DNA from: Xenorhabdus griffiniae
GTDB taxonomy: Bacteria > Pseudomonadota > Gammaproteobacteria > Enterobacterales > Enterobacteriaceae
DNA: 64,000 nt
Direction: 5' to 3'
Assembly (NCBI RefSeq): GCF_001028135.1
Contig: NZ_LDNM01000008.1
Coordinates: 46,580 to 110,579, forward strand
Positions 22,933 to 32,069 of the stretch are shown piece by piece. The stretch's first letter is position 1. Each line of letters begins with the position of its first letter. The position numbers and the translations under genes were made by a program. Below the pieces are notes generated by a model, which made no database searches, was not told where the DNA came from, and saw only the letters and a program-made list of their open reading frames with translations.

Positions 22933-23397
22933 TCAGGGCGTTCCTGGGGGGGCTTCTCCCCATCCCCACTTAGGTACAGTTTCTCGACGGGAAGGAACCG
23001 CATTGGGCTGAGAATTGGCCTCCGCTCTGCGTGAACCCCATTCGATATAACCGGCAAAGGCTGAACGAAATTCAGGATCAGAAGGTAAGCCGATTTCATC
23101 AGCTGACGCCATCAACAATTCCACCCATCTCTTTCTTTGTTCAGGTTGAATGCTTCTGCCACGGTGACGGCTTAACATGACTTTGAAGCCCCCCCGATCT
23201 TCGGTATAGCGATTTTCCCCACCGAGCACTTCTTCCAACCACATGGCGACATGACCAGGGTGATCGGATTTCATGTTTTTAAACAGCGGAGCAAGCAGCT
23301 CGTCTTTTTCGACCTTGGCATAAAAAGTGTCCATGAGCTTCATGAGCACCTCTCGACCCCCCATCCATTCAAATAAGGTCGGTGTTTCATTTGCCAT
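22933..23397 (-). CDS. Group II truncated haemoglobin (HlmG-like)
   Basis: 154 residues with the truncated-globin fold: TLFEWMGGREVLMKLMDTFYAKV at the N terminus, the LAPLFKNMKSDHPGHVAMWLEEVLGG core, a histidine in MLSRHRGRSIQPEQRKRW as the likely haem ligand region, and the tryptophan of RKRWVELLM typical of group II. The C-terminal tail (about 30 residues, Pro/Arg/Trp-rich) extends beyond the fold. Holomycin-type clusters include a globin (HlmG) thought to help the oxidation steps; I infer that role. It lies 68 bp after the acyltransferase gene. Confidence 0.88.
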   Translation of the reverse strand: MANETPTLFEWMGGREVLMKLMDTFYAKVEKDELLAPLFKNMKSDHPGHVAMWLEEVLGGENRYTEDRGGFKVMLSRHRGRSIQPEQRKRWVELLMASADEIGLPSDPEFRSAFAGYIEWGSRRAEANSQPNAVPSRRETVPKWGWGEAPPGTP

Positions 23398-23465
23398 AAC
23401 ATAACCTCTCGTATGAGTATATTAATGATGTTGCGACTCAGGTAATGGCGACTTGTTGATATCCA

Positions 23466-24335
23466 TTACCCTAACTCCAAAGACGCAATGGCCTTGACCT
23501 TATCCAGCCGCCCCTTTGGTATGAGATTGCCTTTGTACATTCTGTATGTGTTAAACAGTCCCTTTAGCCCATATTCGCTAGCCAATTGGAGAAACTCATT
23601 GTTATCGGTTTCGGGAACATCGACTGATACAGGTAAACCATCAGGGATCTGTGCGAATGCGGTAAGGGCTAATGTTTCAACAGCGTCCGCGTTATCGGCA
23701 AAGAAAGGGCCTATTCGGTAGCCATTTTGCGATCGTCTTATGCCAATAACGCCGGAAATTTCCGTTCCGGAATAAGTACAAAAGCCATAACGTTCTTTGC
23801 CCCAGAACCAATTAGCCAGTAATGCCCCCCGATAAACACCAATGCATTTAGCATCATATTTAATGACTTCATCAATATTGGCGGGTGTAATCGGAATAGC
23901 ACCCGCTGGTGGCGTGATTTTTTGCGTGATGAGTCCGGAAAGCCGGACATTGCGGTAATGGATGGCAAATCCTCTTTTTTCGTAGAGTTGCGTTCTATCC
24001 CAGTTACCATCACAGCCAATTGTGCGGTGTGCTGCATAGTCCATAGACCATTTCCAGATTTTTCCTGCGCAAACGTGATTGCGGAATTCGGGTAATATGA
24101 TGAAATTGCCACCGAACGAATAAAAATCGGAATAACTCACCATCGATATTGAGGCGATGGGTTGCATACCCCGATAGGCAATGAAAAAAGCCTCTGGATC
24201 TACCCGAAAGAAACAGGCTGCATCGTCCACATTCATATCCCAGTTCTCGGCCTTTGCCCAATTAAGAATGATCGAGTTCCATTGACTGACATTGACTGAT
24301 CGAATGAGACACGACTGGCTGTTCATCTTATTCAT
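23466..24335 (-). CDS. Two-domain GNAT-family N-acyltransferase (HlmA-like)
   Basis: An acetyl/acyl-CoA-dependent transferase. The N-terminal GNAT domain (about residues 10-130) includes FFIAYRGMQPIASISMVSYSD, the acyl-CoA region GGNFIILPEFRNHVCAGKIW and the terminal LYEKRGFAIHYRN. It is followed by a second C-terminal acetyltransferase-like domain (SGVIGIRRSQNGYRIGPFFAD). I start at the ATG 24333-24335 (289 residues), with GGGGAGGA ten bases upstream, rather than at the TTG seven codons earlier. In dithiolopyrrolone pathways an N-acyltransferase caps the holothin amine, and its acyl choice sets which xenorhabdin-like congener is made. That assignment is inferred from context. Confidence 0.82.
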   Translation of the reverse strand: MNKMNSQSCLIRSVNVSQWNSIILNWAKAENWDMNVDDAACFFRVDPEAFFIAYRGMQPIASISMVSYSDFYSFGGNFIILPEFRNHVCAGKIWKWSMDYAAHRTIGCDGNWDRTQLYEKRGFAIHYRNVRLSGLITQKITPPAGAIPITPANIDEVIKYDAKCIGVYRGALLANWFWGKERYGFCTYSGTEISGVIGIRRSQNGYRIGPFFADNADAVETLALTAFAQIPDGLPVSVDVPETDNNEFLQLASEYGLKGLFNTYRMYKGNLIPKGRLDKVKAIASLELG

Positions 24336-24373
24336 AGCTGATATATCCTCCCCCAACCACTTATCACGGTGAC

Positions 24374-25510
24374 TTAAAGACCAATGGATTTACTGATGAT
24401 CTCTTGCAGCACCTCGCTGGTTCCGCCATAAATAGTCTGGGCGCGGCTATTTAGCCAATTCTTACCCGCAATGGAATCACGCATATAACCCAAGCCGCCG
24501 TGCAATTGCAGGCAACGATCTGCCACTTTCATTTGCAGTTCGGTCGTCCACCACTTGATGCGGGCTGCATCCACTAAACTGAACAGCCCCTGATTTAAGC
24601 GTTCAACGGCGTTATCCAGGTAAATGCGGGCAATTTTTACTTCGGTATCTAATTGCGCAAGAATAAAACGGTTGTATTGAAAGGAGCCGATCGGTTGATT
24701 GAAGGCCGTTCTTTCTTTCACATATTCCAGTGTGCTCTGCAATATATGTTCTGCACTGGCCACCGCCACGGTTGAGATACTGAGGCGTTCGCGGGGCATG
24801 GCTGACATAAAGTAATAGTTGCCGAGATTCTCACGGCCAATCAGGTTGGTGACAGGAACCTTGCAGTCATGGAAAAAGAGTTCAGCCGTATCGCTGCCAT
24901 TCCAGCCGATTTTCTTTACTGGCTCTCCTCTGGTGAATCCGGGCATATCCCGTTCTATTGCCAGTAAACTGATACCCTGGCCTTGTTGCCCCTCTTCTGT
25001 TTTTACCGCCACCACGATCAGGTCCGCATTGATGCCATTGGTGATGTAAGCTTTACCGCCATTCACCAGATAGTGATCCCCTCGGCGTTTAGCCACGGTT
25101 TTGATGTCTGCGGTATTGGAACCTCCAGTCGACTCCGTCATGGCAATGGCGGCGACCCGTTGTCCGCTGCACAATTCCGGCAGCCACCTCTTTTTCTGTT
25201 CCTGATTCCCGAGGGCAAAAATGTAGCTGGCAACAATATCGTTATGGGCCACGATCCCGGGTACAGTGACACCTGCCTTGATGAGTTCTTCTGTCAGAAT
25301 AACGGCGAACCGATAGTCGTGTTTTCCCAATCCCCCGAATTCAGGGCTGACACTTATGCCTAACAACCCTGACTGACCTAATTTCTGCCAAAATGTGCGT
25401 TCAACCAGCCCGTTCTCTTCCCATTTCTGATGCTCAGGGACGATTTCACGTTCAAGGAATTCACGGCAAGATTTCCGGTAATTATCAAAATTATCAATCT
25501 CAATACGCAT
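24374..25510 (-). CDS. Acyl-CoA dehydrogenase-like flavoprotein (HlmB-like)
   Basis: A 378-residue FAD-dependent dehydrogenase with the family layout. The N-terminal helical domain includes FWQKLGQSGLLGISVSPEFGG. The middle beta domain carries the signature AMTESTGGSNTADIKT. The C-terminal helical domain includes MPRERLSIST, QLHGGLGYM and YGGTSEVLQEIISKSIGL, whose glutamate is at the usual catalytic-base position. The ATG at 25508-25510 has GGAG five bases upstream; an in-frame GTG two codons earlier would overlap that site. Homologues in holomycin clusters (HlmB) oxidise the peptidyl-carrier-bound Cys-Cys chain. It lies 19 bp after the thioesterase gene. Confidence 0.88.
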   Translation of the reverse strand: MRIEIDNFDNYRKSCREFLEREIVPEHQKWEENGLVERTFWQKLGQSGLLGISVSPEFGGLGKHDYRFAVILTEELIKAGVTVPGIVAHNDIVASYIFALGNQEQKKRWLPELCSGQRVAAIAMTESTGGSNTADIKTVAKRRGDHYLVNGGKAYITNGINADLIVVAVKTEEGQQGQGISLLAIERDMPGFTRGEPVKKIGWNGSDTAELFFHDCKVPVTNLIGRENLGNYYFMSAMPRERLSISTVAVASAEHILQSTLEYVKERTAFNQPIGSFQYNRFILAQLDTEVKIARIYLDNAVERLNQGLFSLVDAARIKWWTTELQMKVADRCLQLHGGLGYMRDSIAGKNWLNSRAQTIYGGTSEVLQEIISKSIGL

Positions 25511-25529
25511 ATACACTCCAGATTTGTTG

Positions 25530-26258
25530 TCAGCCCGTTGCCTTACTCAGTAGTATTTGTTTGATGACGTCCCAATGCCGATACACAGCAAAGTGATCCC
25601 CTTCAATATGCGTGAGGGAAATATCGCCAGCGGTGTAATTTTTCCAGGCTTCCATGTCTGCCAAAGTGACATAACTGTCGTGAGTGGCGGAAACCAACAC
25701 CAGTGGATAACTCACTTGTATAGTGCCAAGCCGGGGAAATTGGCTGCGTATCAGGTAATCATTGCGCAGTTGCCGGATGATGGGTTTTATCAGCGCAGGT
25801 TCATTCAAGATTGCGTCGGGTGTACCTTGATCCGCTTTGGTTTTCTGCATCAATTGTTCATCTGTCCATGTATGCCGTTCATCTTTGGGTTGACGATGAG
25901 GGGGAACAGAGCTGGATACCACGCCAAATAAAGGCGAAGTGCCATAGTTTTTTAATGCCCGACCCACCGCGATACTCAGCACGCCACCAAAGCTATGACC
26001 AAAGGTGATCCACTCCGTGAAACCCTGAGCTTGTTTCTGCTGAAAATCGGCCCGGATATCGGATGCCAGTCGTTCAATCAGGGCGTCGAGATCGTGAATT
26101 TCAGGCTCTTTAGCCAGATAACCACGACCAGGGATCGCAACGGGTTGTAAGATCGCCGATTGGGTGGTCATAAGATCATTTAGCCAGGGGCGATAAGTTG
26201 CTGTTGTTGCTCCTGCATGGGGAAAGGCATAAATCACCCGTCTGCCATTAGTTGCCAT
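25530..26258 (-). CDS. Type II thioesterase (alpha/beta hydrolase, HlmC-like)
   Basis: A 242-residue external thioesterase of the GrsT/RifR type, which releases or edits acyl groups on the carrier domain of the adjacent NRPS. The N-terminal strand VIYAFPHAGATTATYRPW is followed by the nucleophile elbow TFGHSFGGVLSI. A catalytic Asp is likely in LVLVSATHDSYVTLADM, and the histidine is in IEGDHFAVYRH. The ATG at 26256-26258 has GGAGGA just upstream. It overlaps the end of the oxidoreductase gene by 11 nt, so translation is coupled. An upstream in-frame start would lie further inside that gene and is unlikely. Confidence 0.9.
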   Translation of the reverse strand: MATNGRRVIYAFPHAGATTATYRPWLNDLMTTQSAILQPVAIPGRGYLAKEPEIHDLDALIERLASDIRADFQQKQAQGFTEWITFGHSFGGVLSIAVGRALKNYGTSPLFGVVSSSVPPHRQPKDERHTWTDEQLMQKTKADQGTPDAILNEPALIKPIIRQLRNDYLIRSQFPRLGTIQVSYPLVLVSATHDSYVTLADMEAWKNYTAGDISLTHIEGDHFAVYRHWDVIKQILLSKATG

Positions 26259-27900
26259 TTGTCCTCCGCTCGCGGGTGGTTTCTCTCTCCAGCAGAAAAC
26301 GGACAATACGTTCAGCCACCATAATGGTTGTCAGATTGGTTGGCATGGAGGGAATCGTGGGGAAGAGAGAAGCGTCAGCAACGGTTACCCCCGTCACGCC
26401 ACGGACTCGGCCATCCTCTTGCGTGGCACTATCAGGATCATCATGGGCACCCATTCTGATCGTTCCCGACGCATGCCAGCCTGGATTAACCAGGTTTTTG
26501 ATTGCGCTGTTCATGATTTCATCGTTATGAATCATGGAGTCTGACCAAAATTGGATGCCATCAAGGAAAACATCGACTTCCGGGTGGCGTAAAACCTGCC
26601 AAATTTTGCGTACTCCCCCGATAAGGCGGGCGATATCTGACGGGGAGCGGGTTAACGGCAGATCAATTTGCGGTAATACTGTGGGCGTAGCGGAATTGAT
26701 GAAAACCCGTCCTTGAATCTCTGGACGCATCAACATGACCGAAGCGCCAACCAGCATTGGGTAAGTAACGCGATCTCTGAACCCCGGTACGGTGTCACTG
26801 GCAACATTGTTCAGCAGGCCAATTTGCACATCGACTTTTGCGTCATAACCGCTTCTAATGCGGGCAGCAACTTGCCGCCACGGCAGGCCCGTAGTACAGA
26901 CACCGGCTTTAGGCAGCGCCCAGAGCACCACGGAAGCATGATCAGTCAGATTTCTGCCAACGGCGGGCACTGGCGCAACAACAGGGATCCCTAATCTGCT
27001 CAGATGTTCTGGATCACCCACTCCTGAGCGTTGTAATAATGTTGCCGAACCAATTGCGCCAGCGCAGAGAACAATTTGTCTGGCCTGATAAACCTGCTCT
27101 TCTCCCGCCTGAATAATTTTTACCCCGGAGGCGACAGTGCCGTTAAACATGATCTGCGTGACCAAGGCATCTGTCAGCACATGCAGATTTTCTCTATTCA
27201 GAACCGGTTCAAGGTATGAACGATACACATCGACTCTTTCGGCGCCGTTAACGACATTGGCGGGCACAGGGCCGACAGCAGGATCTTCACCGATATTGAG
27301 ATCATCGGCGTAAGGTACGCCAAACTGTTCGCAGGCATGGGCAAAAGCCATATCAAGAGGATGGATCTCGCTATTTGCCGGTCTGCGCAGACACATCGGT
27401 CCCTGTGAACCGTGGTTATCATCACCGATATAATCAGTGTCATTCTCCAAATGCTTAAACCACGGCAGAACTTGCTGCCAAGCCCAATCAGGACACCCCA
27501 TTTTGGCCCATTTATCGAAATCGCCTGGAAATCCTCGCAGGGCAATGGCCCCGTTAACAGCGGAGGAACCCCCAAGGACTTTCCCCACGCGATAATTGAA
27601 CGGCTTGCGCTCCTTGTGTTTGCGAGTTTGCTGTGGGTTATCTTGTCTATGGGCAGGAGAAGCAATGAGAGCGGCGAACCGATCATCATCATTGCGCACA
27701 TTGGCTTCGTAATCCCAATTATATCCTTCCAGCACCAGCCTTGACGCATCTCTGAGTGGGCTGGCAGGATTGTGTACGTCAGATCCGTGGCCTGCTTCGA
27801 TCAGTAGTACGGCTTTTGTGCTGTTTTCAGACAGGCGGGAGGCTGCCACACAGCCTGCTGAACCACCGCCTACCACGATATAATCATATATTTTGGTCAT
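26248..27900 (-). CDS. GMC-family FAD-dependent oxidoreductase (HlmD-like)
   Basis: A 550-residue glucose-methanol-choline oxidoreductase. The N-terminal FAD fold is DYIVVGGGSAGCVAASRLSE. PROSITE-type signatures appear at VGKVLGGSSAVNGAIALRGF and in LCAGAIGSATLLQRSGVGDP. The C-terminal catalytic histidine region is PGWHASGTIRMG. In holomycin clusters a GMC oxidoreductase (HlmD) supplies part of the eight-electron oxidation that makes the bicyclic dithiolopyrrolone; the same is inferred here. Its ATG overlaps the NRPS stop by 4 nt (ATGA). Confidence 0.9.
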   Translation of the reverse strand: MTKIYDYIVVGGGSAGCVAASRLSENSTKAVLLIEAGHGSDVHNPASPLRDASRLVLEGYNWDYEANVRNDDDRFAALIASPAHRQDNPQQTRKHKERKPFNYRVGKVLGGSSAVNGAIALRGFPGDFDKWAKMGCPDWAWQQVLPWFKHLENDTDYIGDDNHGSQGPMCLRRPANSEIHPLDMAFAHACEQFGVPYADDLNIGEDPAVGPVPANVVNGAERVDVYRSYLEPVLNRENLHVLTDALVTQIMFNGTVASGVKIIQAGEEQVYQARQIVLCAGAIGSATLLQRSGVGDPEHLSRLGIPVVAPVPAVGRNLTDHASVVLWALPKAGVCTTGLPWRQVAARIRSGYDAKVDVQIGLLNNVASDTVPGFRDRVTYPMLVGASVMLMRPEIQGRVFINSATPTVLPQIDLPLTRSPSDIARLIGGVRKIWQVLRHPEVDVFLDGIQFWSDSMIHNDEIMNSAIKNLVNPGWHASGTIRMGAHDDPDSATQEDGRVRGVTGVTVADASLFPTIPSMPTNLTTIMVAERIVRFLLERETTRERRTNGN

Positions 27901-30900
27901 AGCTCTTTCACCGCCTGAGATTGGACGATTGTTTCAATGATGCGTGAGAAAGACTGAATATTAGAGTTCATGAACAGCCCTTCGATAATGTCCTGTTCGC
28001 CAACGGGCGTAATATTAAATGCCTGTCGCAGCGCACTCAGTAAACCAACGGCATGGAGTGAGTCCCCGCCAATATCAAAAAAGCCATCGGTGACATCAAA
28101 ATCATCGTGCTGAAGTTGTGCCTGCCAGAGTTTCAGGATCTTCGCTTCTATCTCATTAGCGGGTTCAACCGGCGCATCCGCATGTTCCTCGCTATCAGAC
28201 CAGGGAATGGGCAGCGCTTTACGGTCAATTTTTCCATTACTGGTTAACGGCATATGGGGTAATAAGATGTAATAACTGGGCACCATATAAGAGGGCAACG
28301 TTTTGCGGGCAATTTCCCTCAATTGATCCTGAAAATAAGCCGGGTCATCCAACGTTCCTGGCATCTCAGGCACAACATAGGAGACGATATGTCGTTGTCC
28401 GGTTTTGGCATGGACAGGGGCATCAATGACAACATGGCTGGCATTTTCGTGGGTCAGCAGGCAGGCTTCAATTTCACCTAATTCAATGCGGTAGCCATTG
28501 ATTTTTACCTGATTATCTTCGCGCCCTAAAATTTCTATCAAGCCATCGGCAATATATCGTCCCAAATCTCCGGTTCTGTACAGCCTTTCGCCCGTGACGG
28601 GATGAGTTATAAAGCGCAGGGCGGTTTTTTCTGCGTCTCCCAAATAACCTTGAGTCACGCCGTCTCCGCCAATATAGAGTTCTCCGGTTACCCATTTGGG
28701 GCAGGGAAGGAGCCAGTTATTCAAAACATGGAAAGTCTGATTTGCCAGCGGTTTGCCATAAGGAATGCTTTTCCAGTTTTTATCAATTTTATCAATCGGA
28801 TAATGTATCGACCAGATAGAGCCTTCAGTCGCGCCACCGAGACTGATGATCGCAGTATTTGGCAAACTTTCCCGAATACGTTCAGGGAGATCGACAGGTA
28901 TCCAGTCTCCGCTCATGAGGATTAACCTTAATTGGGTCGTGGACAATGCGGAACCATTTCTGTCTACCAATACTTTCACGGGGGCAGGGACACTATTCCA
29001 GATCGTAATTTGATGTTTAATCAACATGTCTAGCCAGATTTTGGGGTCATTGGCCGTTTCTGGCATGGAAAAAATAACTTTTCCCCCCACACCTAATAGC
29101 CCGAAATAGTCATAGACGGACAAATCAAACCCGGCAGGTGCGACAGACAACACAACATCTTTTTCTGTGATCTGGAATTTGTGATTAATATCCAGCACGG
29201 TATTGGCGGCATTCCGGTGGGAAGCCATTACCCCTTTCGGTTCCCCTGTCGAACCGGAGGTAAAGATGACATAGGCCAGATCATCTAATCCTTGCATTGA
29301 AGGCATGGAAGACCAATGTGCCGTAGCCATTTGCGCTGTCTCCATTGCCTGATGCATAGAACACTCATCCAGATTGATGCGAAATAAATCCGTAAATTCA
29401 TCATGTCCAAAAACCGTGCTATCAGTGACAATCCCTTTGGCTGAACAGCGGTTGAGTAAACTCATGCGGCGTTCCGCAGGAAGTTGAGGATCAATGGCGA
29501 CATAGGCAGCCCCTGACATAAGAATACCCAATAAACTGATGACCAACTCCGGGCTTTGTGGCAGAGAGACGGCGACAATATCATTGGGATGAATGGGAAC
29601 AGCGGCGCGTAATTGTTGTGCTATTGCACAGGCTGTGTTGACCATTTCTGCATAGGTAACCTGCTTTTCTCCCTGAATCATCGCAATTGAGTCGGGAAAT
29701 TTGTCTGCGGCCTGTAAGACCATTTCATGTAGCAGTTTGAAATCAAATTTGGTTTCTGTTGCATTGGCTTGTGTGCGTTCCAGCCGATCTGAGTCCGGCA
29801 ATTTCACCAATGGTGTGCTTGTATCCCATACTGAATCATTTTCCGCACAAGTTGCTATCAGCGTCATATACGCATCCAACATGGCTTCCACCATGCCATC
29901 AGGGAATAGCTCATTAACGGTATTCCAGTTAATTTCCACACGATCATCAACACGAACAATCTGGTTCTCTAACCAGACTTGTGGGGTTTGATTACTGCTA
30001 TAAACCTGGCTTGCCTCCGTCCAACCGACATCTGTCACGACATTATCCAAATTGGCCGTCAGGGTATTGCTAAATACGACGGGGGCGGTTGCTGTTCGGT
30101 TGCTATGACTTCGGCGGGTCAGCTCTCTTAGAACCTGAACACCATTATAGGAACAGTGCCAGCGATTCATCATCAAATCAGTCTGGATCTGTACCAAACG
30201 GTCATTGAGGCTTTCTTCTCCCGTTCCGCCAATTCCCAGTAACATGGGTTGCAGGAAGTTACCGACCACATTTTCAATACCCGCAAAATAGGGGCGGCGT
30301 CCAAATTGCGTCACCGTCAGTGTAAAAGTTTGACGTTTCGACCATTGACGAAGTACTTCTGTGTACATACCGAGAAGTACCGTTTCTAACGTCAACTTGC
30401 GTAATTCGGCTTTTTTTCTAAGAGCGAATAATGTTTCCGAAGAAATTGTTCGGCTGTAACGTTTGAACACAGGCGGAGAGATGATCTCTGGCGCATTTTT
30501 TAACGGTAATTCAGGCGGTTGAGGTAAATGCTCTAGCTGTTGTTCCCAATAAGTTTTATCGCGTAATCCTTGTGGTTGCCCCTGTAGGTAACGTTCTAAT
30601 TTGATATAACCGGGGAAATTCAGATGGTTAGGTAGAGCAGGTAGGTCATGGCCTTGATAAACTTGCCACCAGTCACGTAATACCAAATGGACGCTATGAA
30701 TATCGACAAACATCAGATCGAAATAAATATGCAGACGGGTAATATCATCATTCAATATTGTTGCCCGTATATCGAATGTAGGTGCTTTATCGACAGGTAA
30801 TAATTGCGTTTCCATTTCCTGACGAAGCCTTGCCAGCCTATTATCTTTTTCTGACTCTGACCACTTTCTACCATCCTGAATAGGAATGATATAATTTAAT

Positions 30901-31316
30901 GGCGTGGATAAAATCCGCTGTTGTCCATCTAAAGATAAAGTCGCCCTTAACATAGGGTGATATTCAATAATTTTGTTTAATGCATTATTTAATAAATTGA
31001 TATCTAATGAATTAATATCTAATTCAGTATATAGGCAACTGGTTAACCCTCCTAGTTCCAGTCCGGGATTACGTCCAATTAAATAGGCATATTGAATATC
31101 TGTTAATGGGAAATTTGCTGTCTCAATCGTATCTTCTTGTAGAGCTATAGGAATGATAATATTTATTAATGGTAATCTGTTTTTAAGTATCCCATTAACC
31201 TGCTCTTTCAATTTTGATAGCTCTACATCTAAATTTTTATTTTCCGATTTATATAATTCAGGGGGATTAGCGGTTTCTAATCCCGATTCTTGTAAGGCCT
31301 GGAGAAAGTTTTTCAT
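27897..31316 (-). CDS. Single-module NRPS, Cy-A(Cys)-PCP (HlmE-like)
   Basis: 1139 residues. After about 65 leader residues comes a heterocyclisation-type condensation domain (about 65-500), with FPLTDIQYAYLIGR at 69-82 and the Cy motif DxxxxDxxS at 200-208 (DLMFVDIHS) in place of HHxxxDG. The adenylation domain (about 525-1035) has IFTSGSTGEPKGV, LYRTGDLGRY and NGKIDRKALP. Its pocket residues, read from FDLSVYD, IWNS, LMSG and LGGATEGSIW plus the conserved Lys, spell DLYNLSLIWK, the known cysteine code. The PCP (about 1045-1120) has DIGGDSL with the phosphopantetheine serine at about 1086. There is no terminal TE. One Cys module used iteratively to build Cys-Cys matches holomycin NRPS logic. 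It heads the operon. Confidence 0.93.
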   Translation of the reverse strand: MKNFLQALQESGLETANPPELYKSENKNLDVELSKLKEQVNGILKNRLPLINIIIPIALQEDTIETANFPLTDIQYAYLIGRNPGLELGGLTSCLYTELDINSLDINLLNNALNKIIEYHPMLRATLSLDGQQRILSTPLNYIIPIQDGRKWSESEKDNRLARLRQEMETQLLPVDKAPTFDIRATILNDDITRLHIYFDLMFVDIHSVHLVLRDWWQVYQGHDLPALPNHLNFPGYIKLERYLQGQPQGLRDKTYWEQQLEHLPQPPELPLKNAPEIISPPVFKRYSRTISSETLFALRKKAELRKLTLETVLLGMYTEVLRQWSKRQTFTLTVTQFGRRPYFAGIENVVGNFLQPMLLGIGGTGEESLNDRLVQIQTDLMMNRWHCSYNGVQVLRELTRRSHSNRTATAPVVFSNTLTANLDNVVTDVGWTEASQVYSSNQTPQVWLENQIVRVDDRVEINWNTVNELFPDGMVEAMLDAYMTLIATCAENDSVWDTSTPLVKLPDSDRLERTQANATETKFDFKLLHEMVLQAADKFPDSIAMIQGEKQVTYAEMVNTACAIAQQLRAAVPIHPNDIVAVSLPQSPELVISLLGILMSGAAYVAIDPQLPAERRMSLLNRCSAKGIVTDSTVFGHDEFTDLFRINLDECSMHQAMETAQMATAHWSSMPSMQGLDDLAYVIFTSGSTGEPKGVMASHRNAANTVLDINHKFQITEKDVVLSVAPAGFDLSVYDYFGLLGVGGKVIFSMPETANDPKIWLDMLIKHQITIWNSVPAPVKVLVDRNGSALSTTQLRLILMSGDWIPVDLPERIRESLPNTAIISLGGATEGSIWSIHYPIDKIDKNWKSIPYGKPLANQTFHVLNNWLLPCPKWVTGELYIGGDGVTQGYLGDAEKTALRFITHPVTGERLYRTGDLGRYIADGLIEILGREDNQVKINGYRIELGEIEACLLTHENASHVVIDAPVHAKTGQRHIVSYVVPEMPGTLDDPAYFQDQLREIARKTLPSYMVPSYYILLPHMPLTSNGKIDRKALPIPWSDSEEHADAPVEPANEIEAKILKLWQAQLQHDDFDVTDGFFDIGGDSLHAVGLLSALRQAFNITPVGEQDIIEGLFMNSNIQSFSRIIETIVQSQAVKEL

Positions 31317-31382
31317 GCATTATCCCTTATATTTGATTGATAAGTTAATTTATATTTTTTTGAGGTTATTTTTTATCTTTTA

Positions 31383-31411
31383 AATAAAATGGTGCTGGGA
31401 ATATGGTTCAA
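31383..31411 (-). promoter_or_regulatory. Candidate promoter of the NRPS operon
   Basis: On the minus strand TTGAAC (complement of 31406-31411) and TTTATT (complement of 31383-31388) with 17-bp spacing, about 70 bp before the NRPS ATG. The surroundings are so AT-rich that chance matches are common. Confidence 0.3.
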
Positions 31412-32069
31412 ATTCTTAACAAGGAATATTTTTATAGTTCACCAATTTATTTTGGTTAAAATAAACATTATTTACTATCAGATTAATATATTGACTCACG
31501 GGTTTAAAATAAAAACAGTGCATATTCAGACGCCTCATTAATCTTGGGAAGGTATTTGTAAGGTCTTTGGTTTTATTTGTTGGTTTGCTTTTATGCAAAA
31601 ATAACATGTTTATAACTAAATGTAATATCAAATAATAATATTTTATTAATGATTATTGTTATCTGCTAATCCCCGTGGGTTAGTTAATAACTACATGTTA
31701 ATATATTACTAAGTTATTTTTTTTGTTTTTAATATTTGTTATGTGAAATTATCGTATTTATGATTGGCAAATTTTTCCTGTTTTTTCTCTGGTTAAAGTG
31801 ATTAATTTGAATTTATCTATTTGATTTTTTTTATTATTATATTTGTTCGCTATTGATTGGATAAATTTTGTGTGATTTATTTTAAGGATTTTAATAACTG
31901 ACTGTTCTTAATTGATAGCCTATGCCTATCTTCATGATAGGAAAAGATCTATTGATCTAACCATAATATTCAATATAATAATTGAATTAAGGGTATCAAA
32001 TATTCTGCCCCCACATTTTGTTTATGATCTGCATTTTAGTAACTTAAAAATTTTCACTGAGGATTCAAT
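31412..32069. other. Very AT-rich spacer between the NRPS and thioredoxin genes
   Basis: The 753-bp divergent spacer (31317-32069) has no convincing gene; a 71-codon minus-strand frame (31416-31631) has low-complexity, AT-driven sequence and no ribosome-binding site. It should hold the promoters of both flanking genes. A 19-mer at 31645-31663 matches the Fur-box consensus at 15 positions on the minus strand, but in DNA this AT-rich that is weak evidence. Confidence 0.5.

Noticed and set aside
27897..31316. Reading the Cy-A-PCP NRPS as part of a pyochelin/yersiniabactin-like siderophore pathway
   Set aside because: There is no salicylate synthase, aryl-AMP ligase, second NRPS, thiazoline reductase or TonB receptor nearby, whereas decarboxylase, acyl-CoA dehydrogenase and globin fit dithiolopyrrolones.
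31416..31631. 71-codon minus-strand ORF upstream of the NRPS gene
   Set aside because: AT-driven, low-complexity composition, no ribosome-binding site and no recognisable motif.
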